A stretch of 64,000 bases of DNA. Origin: Corallococcus caeni. GTDB lineage: Bacteria; Myxococcota; Myxococcia; Myxococcales; Myxococcaceae. Position numbers and translations under genes: made by a program. Under the pieces are notes generated by a model. That model saw only the letters and a list, made by a program, of their open reading frames with translations. It did no database searches and had not been told where the DNA came from. Each line of letters starts with the position of its first letter. Position 1 is the stretch's first letter. The DNA is taken from the NCBI RefSeq assembly GCF_036245865.1, contig NZ_BTTW01000005.1, positions 1 through 64,000 on the forward strand, read 5' to 3'. Positions 18,003 to 27,860 of the stretch are shown here, one piece after another.

Positions 18003-21000
18003 ATGTTCGAAAAGCTCGTCGACTTCAGCCTGAAGAACCGCGCGGCGGTGGTGTTCCTCACGCTGCTCACCGCCATCTGGGGCTGGTTCTGCTTCAGCGA
18101 CCTCACCGTGGAGGCCTTCCCGGATCCCACCGACACGCAGGTCAACGTCATCACCCTCTACCCGGGCCAGCCATCCGAAGAAGTGGAGCGCCAGATTGGC
18201 CTGCCCCTGGAGCGGGCTCTCAACGGCATGCCGGGCCTGACGCGCCTGCGCAACCTCTCCATGTTCGGCCTGTCGTTCGTCACCCTGAGCTTCAACGACA
18301 ACACCGACGTCCTCTTCGCCCGCGCCCAGGTCCTGGAGCGCCTGCGCGACGCGGAGCTGCCTGAGGGCCTCACGCCCTCCCTGGGCCCGCTGGCGACGCC
18401 CATCGGGGAGATCTACCGCTACACGCTCAAGGGCGCGAAGGGCGACCCCATGAAGCTGCGCACCCTCCAGGACTGGGTGGTGCGGCCGGGCCTCCTGCGA
18501 GTGGACGGCGTCGCGGACGTGGTCAGCTACGGCGGCCTGCTCAAGGAGATCCACATCCAGCCGGACCCTGCCCGGCTCGCCGCGTTCGGCCTCACGCTGG
18601 ACGACGTGGAGGACGCGCTGAAGGACGGCTCGGAGAACGCGAGCGGCGGCGTGCTGGAGCGGGGCTCCGAGCAGTTCGTCATCCGCAGCGAGGGGCTCTT
18701 CCGCTCGTTGGATGACATCCGCGACGTGCGGGTGGCCACGCACGAGGGCACGCCCGTGTTCCTCAAGGACGTGGCGGACGTGAACGAAGGCTGGTCGCCC
18801 CGCCAGGGCGTGGTCAGCCGCGACGGGGACGGTGACGTGGTGCAGGGCATCGTGCTGATGCGCCGGGGAGAGAACCCCTCCGTGGTGCTCTCACGCGTGC
18901 GCGACGCGGTGGCCGCGGTGAACGGCCACCTCCAGGCGGAGGACGCGCGCATCGATCCGTTCTACGACCGCACGGACCTGGTGAACACGACGCTGCGCAC
19001 GGTGGGCCACAACCTGCTGGAGGGCGCGCTGCTCGTCACGCTGGTCCTCTTCATCTTCCTGCTGGACCTGCGGGCCGCCATCGTCGTGGGCGTGCTGATT
19101 CCCCTCTCGCTGCTGGCCTCGTTCATCTACCTGAAGATGCGGGGCATGTCGGCGAACCTGCTGTCCATGGGCGCGGTGGACTTCGGCGTCATCGTGGACG
19201 GCGGCGTGGTCATCATCGAGAGCATCCTCGCGCGCATGTCCGGCCACCAGTTCGAGGGGGAGACCCCGCTCGAGCGCATCCAGCGCGCGACGAAGGCGGT
19301 GGTGCGCCCCACGGTGTTCTCGCTGCTGATCATCATCGCGGCGTACCTGCCCATCTTCATGTTGCAGCGGGTGGAGGGCCGCATCTTCGCGCCCATGGCG
19401 AACACGGTGGTGGCGGCGCTCCTGGGCGCGCTCGTCTTCTCCGTCACGCTCATCCCGGTGCTGGCCTCATTCGTCTACCGCAAGCCGGTGAAGCACAAGG
19501 AATCGCCGGTGCTGCGCGCCGCGGACAAGGCCTACGGGCCCGTGTTGACCTGGAGCCTCAAGCACCCGGGCACTGTCGTCGCGCTGTGCACGGCGGGCCT
19601 GCTCTGCGCGGGAGCGCTCATCCCGCGCATGGGCAGCGAGTTCCTCCCGGCGCTCAACGAAGGCAGCCTCTACCTGACCTTCACCATGCCCTCGAACATC
19701 TCCCTGTCGGAGGGCCGCAAGCTGGTGCCGCGCATCGAAGGCCTGCTGCGACAGGCGCCGCAGGTGGACGGAGTGCTCAGCCAGCTGGGCCGCCCGGAGG
19801 ACGGCACCGACGCGAAGCTCACCAACAACCTGGAGTTCTTCGTGAAGCTCAAGCCGCCCGCCGAGTGGCCCAAGAGCACCCCCAAGCTGGACGACGTGTT
19901 GGAGGTCCTCCAGCGCTCCGTATCGGAGGTCCCGGGCATGGAGGTCAGCTTCAGCCAGCCCATTGGCGACAACGTGAACGAGAGCATCAGCGGCCAGCAG
20001 GGTCAGCTCGCGGTGAAGCTCTTCGGCGACGACCTCCAGGTGCTCCAGGAGTATTCGCAGAAGGTGAAGCGCACGCTGTCGCGCGTGGACGGCGTCGCGG
20101 ACCTGGGCATCGTGAAGAGCGGAGAGGTGCCCAGCATCCAGGTGACGCCGGACCGCGTGGCCCTGGCCCGTCACGGCATGTCGCTGGGAGACTTCCAGCA
20201 CGTCTTCCAGACGGCGGTGGGCGGCCGGCCGCTCAGCGAGTTCTGGGAGGGTGAGCGCCGCTTCGACGTGGTGATGCGCCTGCCCATGTCCAGCCGCGAC
20301 GACGTGGAGAAGATCTCCCGCCTGCGGGTGCCGGTGGAGGGAGGCGTGCTGGTGCCGCTGAGCGAGCTGGCCAAGGTGAAGACGGGCTTCGGCCGGGCCT
20401 CCATCAACCGGGAGAACGGCCGCCGCTACATCGGCGTGCGGATGAACGTGCGAGGCCGGGACCTGGGCTCCTTCGTGAAGGACGCACAGGCACTCGTGGA
20501 GAAGGAAGCCCCGCCCCCAGCGGGAACGAGCATCGAATGGGGCGGCGAATTCGAGAGCAAGGAGCGGGCGATGAGCCGCCTCCTCACGGTGCTCCCGGTG
20601 GCGCTCGTCCTCACGCTGCTGCTCCTCTTCAAGGCGTTCAACTCCTTTGGCCGGGCGGTGGTGACGCTGCTCAACGTGCCCTTCGCGCTGATGGGAGGAG
20701 TGTTCGGCCTGTACTGGGCGGGGATGCCGCTGAGCGTGGCGGCGGCGGTGGGCTTCATCGCCCTCATCGGACAGGCGGCGCTCAACGGCGTGCTGGTGAT
20801 GAGCGCCATCGCGGAGCGAAGGGAGGCCGGCGAGTCACTGGACGACGCCATCCTCCACGGCAGCCGCGAACGCCTGCGCCCGGTGCTGATGACCGCCGCG
20901 CTGGCGGCGCTGGGTCTGGTGCCGGCGTGCTTGAGCAACGGCATCGGCTCGGAGATGCAGAAGCCCCTGGCCATCGTCATCGTGTCCGGAACGATTTCCG

Positions 21001-21137
21001 CGTGCGCGCTGACGCTGGTGCTGTTGCCGGTGCTCTTCCGCATCTTCGCCCGCTTCACGGAGCAGTTCGTGGACCGGATGCCCGCGCAGCTGTTGCGCGT
21101 GGTGCCCGGAGCGAAGAACCTCCGCAAGGCAAGCTGA
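18003..21137 (+). CDS. czcA: Heavy-metal efflux RND pump, CzcA type
   Basis: The 1044-residue inner-membrane proton/cation antiporter has twelve predicted membrane helices and two large periplasmic loops. Transmembrane helix 4 reads MGAVDFGVIVDGGVVIIES, retaining both Asp and the Glu of the DFG-x-x-x-D-x6-E signature of the divalent-cation (Zn/Co/Cd/Ni) HME branch, unlike CusA-type copper/silver pumps, which keep only the second Asp. FPDPTDTQVNVITLYPGQP near residue 38 is the usual HME entry motif. Length matches CzcA (about 1060). The predicted substrate class follows from the TM4 signature; which metal cannot be decided. Confidence 0.95.
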   Translation: MFEKLVDFSLKNRAAVVFLTLLTAIWGWFCFSDLTVEAFPDPTDTQVNVITLYPGQPSEEVERQIGLPLERALNGMPGLTRLRNLSMFGLSFVTLSFNDNTDVLFARAQVLERLRDAELPEGLTPSLGPLATPIGEIYRYTLKGAKGDPMKLRTLQDWVVRPGLLRVDGVADVVSYGGLLKEIHIQPDPARLAAFGLTLDDVEDALKDGSENASGGVLERGSEQFVIRSEGLFRSLDDIRDVRVATHEGTPVFLKDVADVNEGWSPRQGVVSRDGDGDVVQGIVLMRRGENPSVVLSRVRDAVAAVNGHLQAEDARIDPFYDRTDLVNTTLRTVGHNLLEGALLVTLVLFIFLLDLRAAIVVGVLIPLSLLASFIYLKMRGMSANLLSMGAVDFGVIVDGGVVIIESILARMSGHQFEGETPLERIQRATKAVVRPTVFSLLIIIAAYLPIFMLQRVEGRIFAPMANTVVAALLGALVFSVTLIPVLASFVYRKPVKHKESPVLRAADKAYGPVLTWSLKHPGTVVALCTAGLLCAGALIPRMGSEFLPALNEGSLYLTFTMPSNISLSEGRKLVPRIEGLLRQAPQVDGVLSQLGRPEDGTDAKLTNNLEFFVKLKPPAEWPKSTPKLDDVLEVLQRSVSEVPGMEVSFSQPIGDNVNESISGQQGQLAVKLFGDDLQVLQEYSQKVKRTLSRVDGVADLGIVKSGEVPSIQVTPDRVALARHGMSLGDFQHVFQTAVGGRPLSEFWEGERRFDVVMRLPMSSRDDVEKISRLRVPVEGGVLVPLSELAKVKTGFGRASINRENGRRYIGVRMNVRGRDLGSFVKDAQALVEKEAPPPAGTSIEWGGEFESKERAMSRLLTVLPVALVLTLLLLFKAFNSFGRAVVTLLNVPFALMGGVFGLYWAGMPLSVAAAVGFIALIGQAALNGVLVMSAIAERREAGESLDDAILHGSRERLRPVLMTAALAALGLVPACLSNGIGSEMQKPLAIVIVSGTISACALTLVLLPVLFRIFARFTEQFVDRMPAQLLRVVPGAKNLRKAS

Positions 21138-21156
21138 TGGAAGCTCACGGAGCCTC

Positions 21157-21954
21157 ATGCCGACCTGGACGAGTGGAGTCTGTGAAACGAACGGCATCCG
21201 CCTCCACTACCTCCGGACGGGAGGCGCCAGACCTCCCGTCGTGCTGCTCCATGGATTGATGGGGAGCGGCGCCTGCTGGACTCCCGTCGCGCGCGTGCTC
21301 GAAGGTGAATTCGACGTCGTCATGCCCGACGCAAGAGGGCATGGCGGTTCGAGCACGCCGCACCACGGCTACCGGTACGACGAACACGCGAACGACGTAG
21401 AGGGACTCATCCGAGGCCTGGAACTCTCCCGTCCGGTGCTGCTGGGCCACTCGATGGGCGGCATGACCGCCGCGGTGGTGGCGAGCCAAGGGGCAGCAAA
21501 CCTCCGAGGCCTCATCCTCGTCGACCCGACGTTCCTGAGCCCCGAGCGCCAGCGCGAGGTGCACGCCAGCGACGTCGCCGAACAACACCGCCGGGCCCTC
21601 GGCCTCCAGAAGTCCGACCTCGTGGCCCAGGCCCGAGCCCGGCAGCCGCATCGCTCGCCCGAGCTCATCGAGCATCTCGCCGAGGCGAGGCTGAAGACCC
21701 GCATGGAGGCCCTCGACGTCCTCACGCCGCCCAACCCCGGGTATCGCGAGGTGGTGAGCGCGATCGAGGTCCCGACCCTCCTCGTCATTGGAGACAGCAG
21801 CCCTGTCGTCACATTCGAGCTGGCGACGGAGCTGCGGGGCCTCAACCCGCGCGTGCGAATCGAAGAGGTCCAGGACGCTGGCCACGGCCTCCCGTATGAC
21901 CAACCCGAGCGCCTGGCGGAGGGGGTCGCGTCGTTCTTGCGTGAGCTGGCTTAG
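21157..21954 (+). CDS. Alpha/beta-hydrolase fold protein
   Basis: The 265-residue protein shows the alpha/beta-hydrolase layout. LLHGLMGSGACW (residues 30-41) provides the oxyanion region and VLLGHSMGGMTAAVV the nucleophile Ser elbow. LLVIGDSSPVV precedes the acid, and EVQDAGHGLPYDQPE carries the catalytic His. There is no signal peptide. The enzyme could be an esterase, haloperoxidase-like or C-C hydrolase; the substrate is not deducible. It starts 19 bp after czcA and may be read with the efflux operon, though a functional link is unlikely. Its stop codon overlaps that of the convergent pseudouridine synthase gene by 3 bp. Confidence 0.88.
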   Translation: MPTWTSGVCETNGIRLHYLRTGGARPPVVLLHGLMGSGACWTPVARVLEGEFDVVMPDARGHGGSSTPHHGYRYDEHANDVEGLIRGLELSRPVLLGHSMGGMTAAVVASQGAANLRGLILVDPTFLSPERQREVHASDVAEQHRRALGLQKSDLVAQARARQPHRSPELIEHLAEARLKTRMEALDVLTPPNPGYREVVSAIEVPTLLVIGDSSPVVTFELATELRGLNPRVRIEEVQDAGHGLPYDQPERLAEGVASFLRELA

Positions 21955-22940
21955 GAGGCCGGAGCCTTCCCGGCGATGAAGTCCTTCAGGTCATCGGGAA
22001 GCGGCGACGCGAAGGTGACGGTCTCCCCGGTTCCGGGGTGCGGGAACGTGATGCGCTCCGCGTGGAGCGCGTGCCGCGGCAGCCGCAGCCGCTCCCACGC
22101 CTCCGGCTCCAGCGTGTGCTTGCTGAAGCGGTCGAAGTAGCCCGGGTCCGGCCCGTACATCTTGTCCCCCACCAGCGGGAAGCCCGCCTCGCGCAGGTGG
22201 ATGCGGATCTGATGCTGCCGCCCCGTCTCCGGAAAGCAGCGCAGCAGCGCGAACGGCGCACCGCCCTGCGTGAAGCGCTGGAGCACCTGGAAGCGAGTAC
22301 GGCTGGGCTTGCCCGCCACCGGGTCGATGCGCACGGCGATGCGGATGAGGTCCGTGCCCTCCGCGATGGGCGCGTCCACGACGAAGGTGTCCGCGGAGGG
22401 CTGGCCCTCGCACAGCGCCAGGTACTCCTTGTGCACGTCACGCGACAGGAACAGCCCGCCCAGCACGCGGCAGGACTCGGTGGTGCGGCCGCACACCACC
22501 AGCCCGCTCGTCTCGCGGTCCAGCCGGTGCGCGGGCTCCGCGAAGCGCTCACCGAAGCGCTCGCGCAAGAGCGTCACCAGCGTGCCCTTGTGGTAGCGCG
22601 CGGTGGGGTGGATGGGCAGCCCCGCCGGCTTGTCGAGCACCAGCAGCCAGTCATCGGAGAACACGACGGGCAGCGCCGTGGGCGTCACGGGCTCCTGGCT
22701 CGCGGGACGGCGGATGCGGAACGTGAGCCCCGGGTACACGGGCGTGGAGGGCTTGAGGCGGTACTCGTCGCACAGGACGCCGCGCAGGATGATGCCGCGC
22801 ACGCGCTCCAGGTCCATGCGGCGGATCTTCTCGCAGAGGTAGCGGTCCAGCCGCCACCCGGCGTAGTTCGGCTCCACGACGAACGGGATGTCGACGTAGC
22901 CGTCGGGCACGGCCGGAGCGCTGTCGGCGTCTTCAAGCAT
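21951..22940 (-). CDS. RluA-family pseudouridine synthase
   Basis: The 329-residue protein converts uridine to pseudouridine in rRNA or tRNA. An N-terminal S4-like segment (GWRLDRYLCEKIRRMDLERV) precedes the catalytic core. The catalytic Asp lies in PAHRLDRETSGLVVCGR, the hallmark of the RluA/RluD/RluC group. ETGRQHQIRIHLREAGFPLV and GDKMYG are the standard downstream motifs. Length is as expected (300-330). The target base cannot be assigned. It is transcribed alone, 107 bp away from the next gene upstream of the minus strand's wecB stop. Confidence 0.92.
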   Translation of the reverse strand: MLEDADSAPAVPDGYVDIPFVVEPNYAGWRLDRYLCEKIRRMDLERVRGIILRGVLCDEYRLKPSTPVYPGLTFRIRRPASQEPVTPTALPVVFSDDWLLVLDKPAGLPIHPTARYHKGTLVTLLRERFGERFAEPAHRLDRETSGLVVCGRTTESCRVLGGLFLSRDVHKEYLALCEGQPSADTFVVDAPIAEGTDLIRIAVRIDPVAGKPSRTRFQVLQRFTQGGAPFALLRCFPETGRQHQIRIHLREAGFPLVGDKMYGPDPGYFDRFSKHTLEPEAWERLRLPRHALHAERITFPHPGTGETVTFASPLPDDLKDFIAGKAPAS

Positions 22941-23047
22941 GGCGGGCCTGAAGCTCTACCACGCCTTGAAACGCGAAGGCCGCCCGGCCCCCGCGCACGA
23001 AGACGCGAGCACCCGGCGGCCTGATTGCTTCACGCGACGCGTTCCGC

Positions 23048-24172
23048 TCACCCGAAGGCGCGCTTCGTCTCCGCCACGCCCAGGAAGCGCGCGTACAGGT
23101 CCGCGATGCGCTCGCCCGTGCGGCCGTCCCACAGCTCCGGCACGCGGCCCTTCTTGAAGTCGCCGGCCAGCACGCGGTTCGCGGCCTCGCGGATGCGCGC
23201 GGGGTCGGTGCCCACCACCTCGTTGGAGCCGACCTCCACGGTGATGGGGCGCTCGGTCTGCTCGCGCATGGTGAGGCACGGCACGTTCAGCGCCGTGGTC
23301 TCCTCCTGCAGGCCGCCCGAGTCCGTCATCACCAGCTTCGCCTGCGACGTGACGGACAGGAACTCCAGGTAGCCCATGGGGTCCACCAGCTTGAGCCCCG
23401 GCGTCTGCTCCAGCTTCGGGCCCAGGCCCTGCTCGGAAATCATCTTGCGCGTGCGCGGGTGCACCGGGAACACGACGGGCAGCTCCTTCGCCACGTCCAT
23501 CAGCACGCCCAGCAGGCCCGCCAGCAGCTTCGGGTTGTCCACGTTGGACGGCCGGTGCAGCGTCGCCACCACGTAGCCCTTGGGCTCCAGGCCCAGGGTC
23601 TTCAGCGTGGGCAGCTGGTCGGCCTTCTCCTTGGACGACAGGAGCGAGTCGATCATCACGTTGCCCACCAGGTGGATGTACTTCGGGTCGATGCCCTCCT
23701 TCAGGAGGTTCGCGTCCGCGTCGCGCGACGGCGTGAGCAGCAGGTCGGAGAGCCGGTCGGTGACGACGCGGTTGATCTCCTCCGGCTGGTGCCGCTCGAA
23801 GCTGCGCAGGCCCGCTTCCACGTGGGACAGCGGGATGGCCAGCTTGGACGTGACCAGCGCCGCGGCGATGGTGCTGTTCACGTCGCCCACCACGGAGACC
23901 AGGTCCGGCTTCTCCTTGAGGAAGACCTTCTCCATCTCCACCATCATCTTCGCCGTCTGCTCGGCATGGCTCCCGGAGCCGATGCCCAGGTGGATTTCGG
24001 GCGGAGGCAGCCCCAGGTCCGCGAAGAAGACGTCGCTCATCTTCGCGTCGTAGTGCTGGCCGGTGTGGATGACGAGCTGCTGCAGGGAAGTACGCGCGGA
24101 GATGGCCCGGTGAATGGGTGCCACCTTCATGAAATTCGGACGCGCGCCAACGATGTGGATGACCTTCTTCAT
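23048..24172 (-). CDS. wecB: UDP-N-acetylglucosamine 2-epimerase (non-hydrolysing)
   Basis: From ATG 24172 the product is 374 residues and interconverts UDP-GlcNAc and UDP-ManNAc for surface polysaccharide. It begins MKKVIHIVGARPNFMKVAP, the standard start. Family motifs follow in order: HTGQHYDAKMS, SVVGDVNSTIAAAL, HVEAGLRSF, LHRPSNVDN, PVHPRTRK and MTDSGGLQEET with a final REQTERPITVE. Length and motifs are intact. It is divergently placed against kdsB with 105 bp between, so the two envelope genes may share a control region. No ManNAc dehydrogenase (wecC) is adjacent. Confidence 0.95.
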   Translation of the reverse strand: MKKVIHIVGARPNFMKVAPIHRAISARTSLQQLVIHTGQHYDAKMSDVFFADLGLPPPEIHLGIGSGSHAEQTAKMMVEMEKVFLKEKPDLVSVVGDVNSTIAAALVTSKLAIPLSHVEAGLRSFERHQPEEINRVVTDRLSDLLLTPSRDADANLLKEGIDPKYIHLVGNVMIDSLLSSKEKADQLPTLKTLGLEPKGYVVATLHRPSNVDNPKLLAGLLGVLMDVAKELPVVFPVHPRTRKMISEQGLGPKLEQTPGLKLVDPMGYLEFLSVTSQAKLVMTDSGGLQEETTALNVPCLTMREQTERPITVEVGSNEVVGTDPARIREAANRVLAGDFKKGRVPELWDGRTGERIADLYARFLGVAETKRAFG

Positions 24173-24277
24173 GTCGCCCCGGAAGCTAGGCACGGCGCCA
24201 TTTCTGGCCAGTGGTGGGTAACCGCCAGCCACCTCCCGGAAGCAGCGGGACGTCCTGAATCTGATAGATGCCGCCCC

Positions 24278-25024
24278 ATGCCCGCCTCCCGCACCGTGGC
24301 CGTCATCCCCGCCCGCCATGCCAGCACCCGCTTCCCTGGCAAGCCGCTCGCCCTCATCGCCGGCACTCCCATGGTCGAACACGTCTGGCGCCGCTGTCAG
24401 GAAGCCAGCGCCTTCGACGAGGTGTGGGTGGCCACCGACGACGCGCGGATCCGCGACGTCGTGGAGGGCTTCGGCGGCCGCGCGGTGATGACCAGCCCCA
24501 CCTGCCCCACCGGCACGGACCGCATCGCGGAGGTGGCCCGCGCCCGCCCGGACGTGGACGTGTGGGTGAACGTACAGGGGGATGAACCGCTCGTCGACCC
24601 CGCCGCACTCCAGGTGCTGGCGGGCCTCTTCCAGGACCCCGCCGTGCACATGGGCACCCTGGTGCGCCCCCTGGAAGCGGCGGAGGTGGACAACCCCAAC
24701 GTGGTGAAGGCCGTGCTCGCCCTCAACGGCGACGCGCTCTACTTCAGCCGCGCCGCGGTGCCCCACGCCCGCGAGCCCGGCACGCCCGTCAACCGCTGGG
24801 CCCACCTGGGCCTCTACGGCTACCGGCGGGACACGCTGCTCCAGTTGGCCACGCTGGAGCCCACCCCGCTGGAGGAGGCGGAGAAGCTGGAGCAGCTGCG
24901 CGCCCTGGAGCACGGCCTGCGCATCCGCTGCGCCCGGGTGTCCTGGCGCACGGTGGCGGTGGACGTGCCGGAGGACGTGGCCCGCGTGGAGGCCGTGATG
25001 CGCGAGCGCGCCGTCGTCAGATGA
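24278..25024 (+). CDS. kdsB: 3-deoxy-manno-octulosonate cytidylyltransferase (CMP-Kdo synthetase)
   Basis: ATG 24278 starts a 248-residue enzyme that activates Kdo with CTP before transfer to lipid A. It opens with VAVIPARHASTRFPGKPLA, the nucleotide-binding signature. SPTCPTGTDRIAEVA and WVNVQGDEPLVDPA bind sugar and Mg, LYFSRAAVPHAR follows, and WAHLGLYGYRRD closes the core. Length is normal (about 250). It is 4 kb from kdsA and kdsC, with unrelated genes between. Its last 8 bp overlap the convergent aldo/keto reductase gene. Confidence 0.95.
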   Translation: MPASRTVAVIPARHASTRFPGKPLALIAGTPMVEHVWRRCQEASAFDEVWVATDDARIRDVVEGFGGRAVMTSPTCPTGTDRIAEVARARPDVDVWVNVQGDEPLVDPAALQVLAGLFQDPAVHMGTLVRPLEAAEVDNPNVVKAVLALNGDALYFSRAAVPHAREPGTPVNRWAHLGLYGYRRDTLLQLATLEPTPLEEAEKLEQLRALEHGLRIRCARVSWRTVAVDVPEDVARVEAVMRERAVVR

Positions 25025-25865
25025 CCGGCAATTCGTCCGGCTCGGCGCCCTTCGGGAAGGCCGCGTCGATGCGCTGGAGCTCCTCCTGCGTGAGCTTCAG
25101 CGAGGCCGCGCTCGCGTTGTCGCGCACGTGCGCCACGTCGCTCGCCTTGGGGATGGCGAACATGGACGGCCGGCGCACGAGGAACTGGAGCGCCACCTGG
25201 AAGGGCGTCACGCCGTGCGCCTTCGCGATGGACGCCAGCACCTTGCCGCCCGCGCTGGTGGGCGACGGGAACCGCCCGTTGCCGAACGGGCTGTAGGCCA
25301 CCACCGCCACGCCCTGCGCCTCGCACCACGGGACGACGGCGTGCTCGATGGCGCGCTCCTCCAGGTGGTACAGCACCTGGTTGCACGCGATGCGGCCCTT
25401 GCCCGCCAGCGCCAGCACCTCCTCCAGGTCCTCCACCCCGAAGTTGCTCACGCCCCAGGAGCGGATCTTCCCGGCCGCCACCAGCTCCTCGAAGGCCTCC
25501 ACCGTGCCCTCCAGCGGGTGGGAGCCGGGCCAGTGCAGCAGGTAGCAGTCCAGCCGGTCCGTGCCCAGCCGCTTCAGGCTGCGCTCGCAGGCGGCCACCG
25601 CGCCCCGGCGCGTCGCGTTGGACGGCATCACCTTGGAGACGAGGAACACCTCGTCGCGCCGGCCCGCGATGGCCTTCGCCACCAGCGTCTCCTCCACGCG
25701 GCCGTGCCCGTAGAGCTCCGCGGTGTCCAGGTGCGTGAGCCCCAGGTCCAACCCGGCGCGCAGCGCGCGGATGGCCCCTTCCGCGTCGTCGTCCTCCATC
25801 TGCCAGGTGCCCTGTCCGATGACGGGCACCGCCACCCCGGTGTTGCCAAAGACGCGCTTCTCCAT
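25017..25865 (-). CDS. Aldo/keto reductase
   Basis: ATG 25865 is preceded by GGAGGAGG. The 282-residue protein is an NADPH-dependent TIM-barrel reductase. The tetrad is visible: Asp in LGLTHLDTAELYGHGRVEET with Tyr in LYG, Lys in VSKVMP, and His in CYLLHWPG. SWGVSNFGVEDLEE and the C-terminal PFQVALQFLVRRPSMFAIPK coenzyme region follow. Its size is that of small AKR5/AKR-11-like enzymes. The physiological carbonyl substrate is not known. It is divergent from the ABC exporter gene with 127 bp between them. Confidence 0.9.
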   Translation of the reverse strand: MEKRVFGNTGVAVPVIGQGTWQMEDDDAEGAIRALRAGLDLGLTHLDTAELYGHGRVEETLVAKAIAGRRDEVFLVSKVMPSNATRRGAVAACERSLKRLGTDRLDCYLLHWPGSHPLEGTVEAFEELVAAGKIRSWGVSNFGVEDLEEVLALAGKGRIACNQVLYHLEERAIEHAVVPWCEAQGVAVVAYSPFGNGRFPSPTSAGGKVLASIAKAHGVTPFQVALQFLVRRPSMFAIPKASDVAHVRDNASAASLKLTQEELQRIDAAFPKGAEPDELPVI

Positions 25866-25992
25866 GGCCCCTCCTCCCGTGGAACGCTTCTTGGAATCCT
25901 CCCCGGAATACCACCCGGGCCTCCCGCCTGCATCCCGGCCCTGCGTCACCAGGCAGGCTGCGCGCCCCCCGACAGTCCAGTAGGCTCCGCCG

Positions 25993-27762
25993 GTGCCTCC
26001 CTCCGTCACCGCTCCGACATCCCGCCGCCCCTCCGGGGTCACCGCCCGCCGCCTGCTGACCCTCGCCCGCCCCGAGGCCGGCGCGCTGCTGTTCGCCTCC
26101 GTCTTCCTGCTCATCAGCAGCGGCGCCAGCCTCGTGTACCCCCAGGGCGTCCGCATCCTCATCGACGAGGCCCTCAACGCGAAGAACCGCGACCTCATCG
26201 ACAAGGCCGCGCTCGTCATGCTGGCCGTCTTCCTGGTCCAGGGCGTCGCGACCGCCCTGCGCTACTACCTCTTCAGCACCGCCGGCGAGCGCGTGGTCAT
26301 GCGCCTGCGCCATGACTTCTTCCAGCGCCTCATGGACCAGGAGGTGGCCTTCTTCGACACGCACCGCACCGGAGAGCTCACCAGCCGGCTCGCCTCCGAC
26401 ACCACCGTGCTCCAGAACACCGTGAGCGTGAACATCTCCCAGGGGCTGCGCAACGTCGTGCAGGTCCTGGGCGGCATCGTGCTGCTCTTCTACACCTCCG
26501 CGTCGCTCACGTTCCTGATGCTCGCCATCGTGCCCCTCGTGGTCGTGGGCGCAATGGTCTACGGCCGGCGCGTGCGCGGGCTGTCTCGCGACGTGCAGGA
26601 CGCGCTCGCCAAGGCCAGCGAGGTCGCCGAGGAGAGCCTGTCCGGCCTGCGCACCGTGCGCTCCTTCGCGGCGGAGCCGTCGGAGGTCGCGCGCTACGGC
26701 AACACCGTGCGCCACGCCTACGAGGTCGCCCGCCACCGCGCGCGCCAGTCCTCCGCCTTCATGGGGGGCGCCTCCAGCGCGGGCTACATCTCCGCGGTGG
26801 TGGTGTTCTGGTACGGCGGCCGGCTGGTGGTGAACGGAGAACTCTCCGTGGGCGCCCTCACCTCGTTCCTCATCTACACCATGCTCGTGGCCGTCTCCCT
26901 GGGCTCCCTGGCCGACCTCTGGGCGGACTTCATGCGCGCCTCGGGCGCCGCCGAGCGCGTCTTCGAATTGATGGACCGCACGCCCGCCATCCCCGCCACG
27001 CAAGGCGAGCGCCCCACCACCGTCGAGGGCCGCGTGGAGCTGCGGGACGTGCACTTCGCCTACCCCACGCGCCCGGACGTGCCGGTGCTCCAGGGCATCG
27101 ACCTCACGCTGAAGGCCGGCGAGGTCGTCGCCGTGGTGGGCTCCTCCGGCGCGGGCAAGTCCACCCTCGCCGCCCTCCTGTCCCGCTTCTATGATCCGCT
27201 CCAGGGCCAGCTGCTGCTGGACGGCCGCCCCCTCCCGTCCCTGGACCCCAGCTGGCTGCGGCGCCACGTGGGCATGGTCGCCCAGGAGCCCCTGCTCTTC
27301 TCCTGCTCCATCGCGGACAACATCCGCTACGGCCGCCCGGACGCCACGGAAGCGCAGGTGGAGGCCGCCGCCCGGGCCGCCAACGCGCACGACTTCATCC
27401 AGCGCTTCCCGGACGGCTACCGCACGGAGGTGGGCGAGCGCGGCGTGCAACTGTCCGGCGGCCAGAAGCAGCGCGTGGCCATCGCGCGGGCCGTGCTCAA
27501 GGACCCGCGCATCCTCATCCTGGACGAGGCGACGTCCGCCCTGGACGCGGAGAGCGAGCACCTGGTCAAGGACGCCCTGGACCGGCTGATGCAGGGCCGC
27601 ACCACGCTCATCATCGCCCACCGCCTGTCCACCGTGGCCAACGCCCAGCGCGTGCTGGTGCTGGAGTCGGGCCGCGTGGTGCAGAGCGGCACCCACGCCT
27701 CCCTCATGACGCAGGACGGCCTGTACCGCCGCCTCGTGGAGCGCCAGGTCGTCGCCGCCTGA
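25993..27762 (+). CDS. ABC exporter half-transporter, fused permease and ATPase (ABCB type)
   Basis: GTG 25993 starts a 589-residue protein. Six membrane helices fill residues 25-320. The nucleotide-binding domain follows, with Walker A VVGSSGAGKST (about 380), Q-loop VAQEPLLFS, signature VQLSGGQKQRVAIARA, Walker B RILILDEATSALD and the H-switch IIAHRLSTV. All ATPase residues are intact, so a homodimeric exporter of the BmrA/MsbA/LmrA type is expected. The cargo (lipid or drug) cannot be told from sequence. No partner subunit or accessory gene is adjacent. Confidence 0.93.
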   Translation: MPPSVTAPTSRRPSGVTARRLLTLARPEAGALLFASVFLLISSGASLVYPQGVRILIDEALNAKNRDLIDKAALVMLAVFLVQGVATALRYYLFSTAGERVVMRLRHDFFQRLMDQEVAFFDTHRTGELTSRLASDTTVLQNTVSVNISQGLRNVVQVLGGIVLLFYTSASLTFLMLAIVPLVVVGAMVYGRRVRGLSRDVQDALAKASEVAEESLSGLRTVRSFAAEPSEVARYGNTVRHAYEVARHRARQSSAFMGGASSAGYISAVVVFWYGGRLVVNGELSVGALTSFLIYTMLVAVSLGSLADLWADFMRASGAAERVFELMDRTPAIPATQGERPTTVEGRVELRDVHFAYPTRPDVPVLQGIDLTLKAGEVVAVVGSSGAGKSTLAALLSRFYDPLQGQLLLDGRPLPSLDPSWLRRHVGMVAQEPLLFSCSIADNIRYGRPDATEAQVEAAARAANAHDFIQRFPDGYRTEVGERGVQLSGGQKQRVAIARAVLKDPRILILDEATSALDAESEHLVKDALDRLMQGRTTLIIAHRLSTVANAQRVLVLESGRVVQSGTHASLMTQDGLYRRLVERQVVAA

Positions 27763-27845
27763 ACGCTCGTCCCCCGGGCGGGCCCCGCCCCGCCGTGGTC
27801 TTCGTGGCGCGAAATGGGGGCACGCATTATCTCTGCTGCCGCAAG

Positions 27846-27857
27846 AAAGGAGGTGAT
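27846..27857 (+). promoter_or_regulatory. Near-perfect extended Shine-Dalgarno sequence
   Basis: AAAGGAGGTGAT pairs without mismatch to the 3' end of bacterial 16S rRNA. It lies a standard distance (seven bases after AGGAGG) from TTG 27861. This is far stronger than any other ribosome site in the window and supports the short ORF that follows. Confidence 0.7.
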
Positions 27858-27860
27858 GCC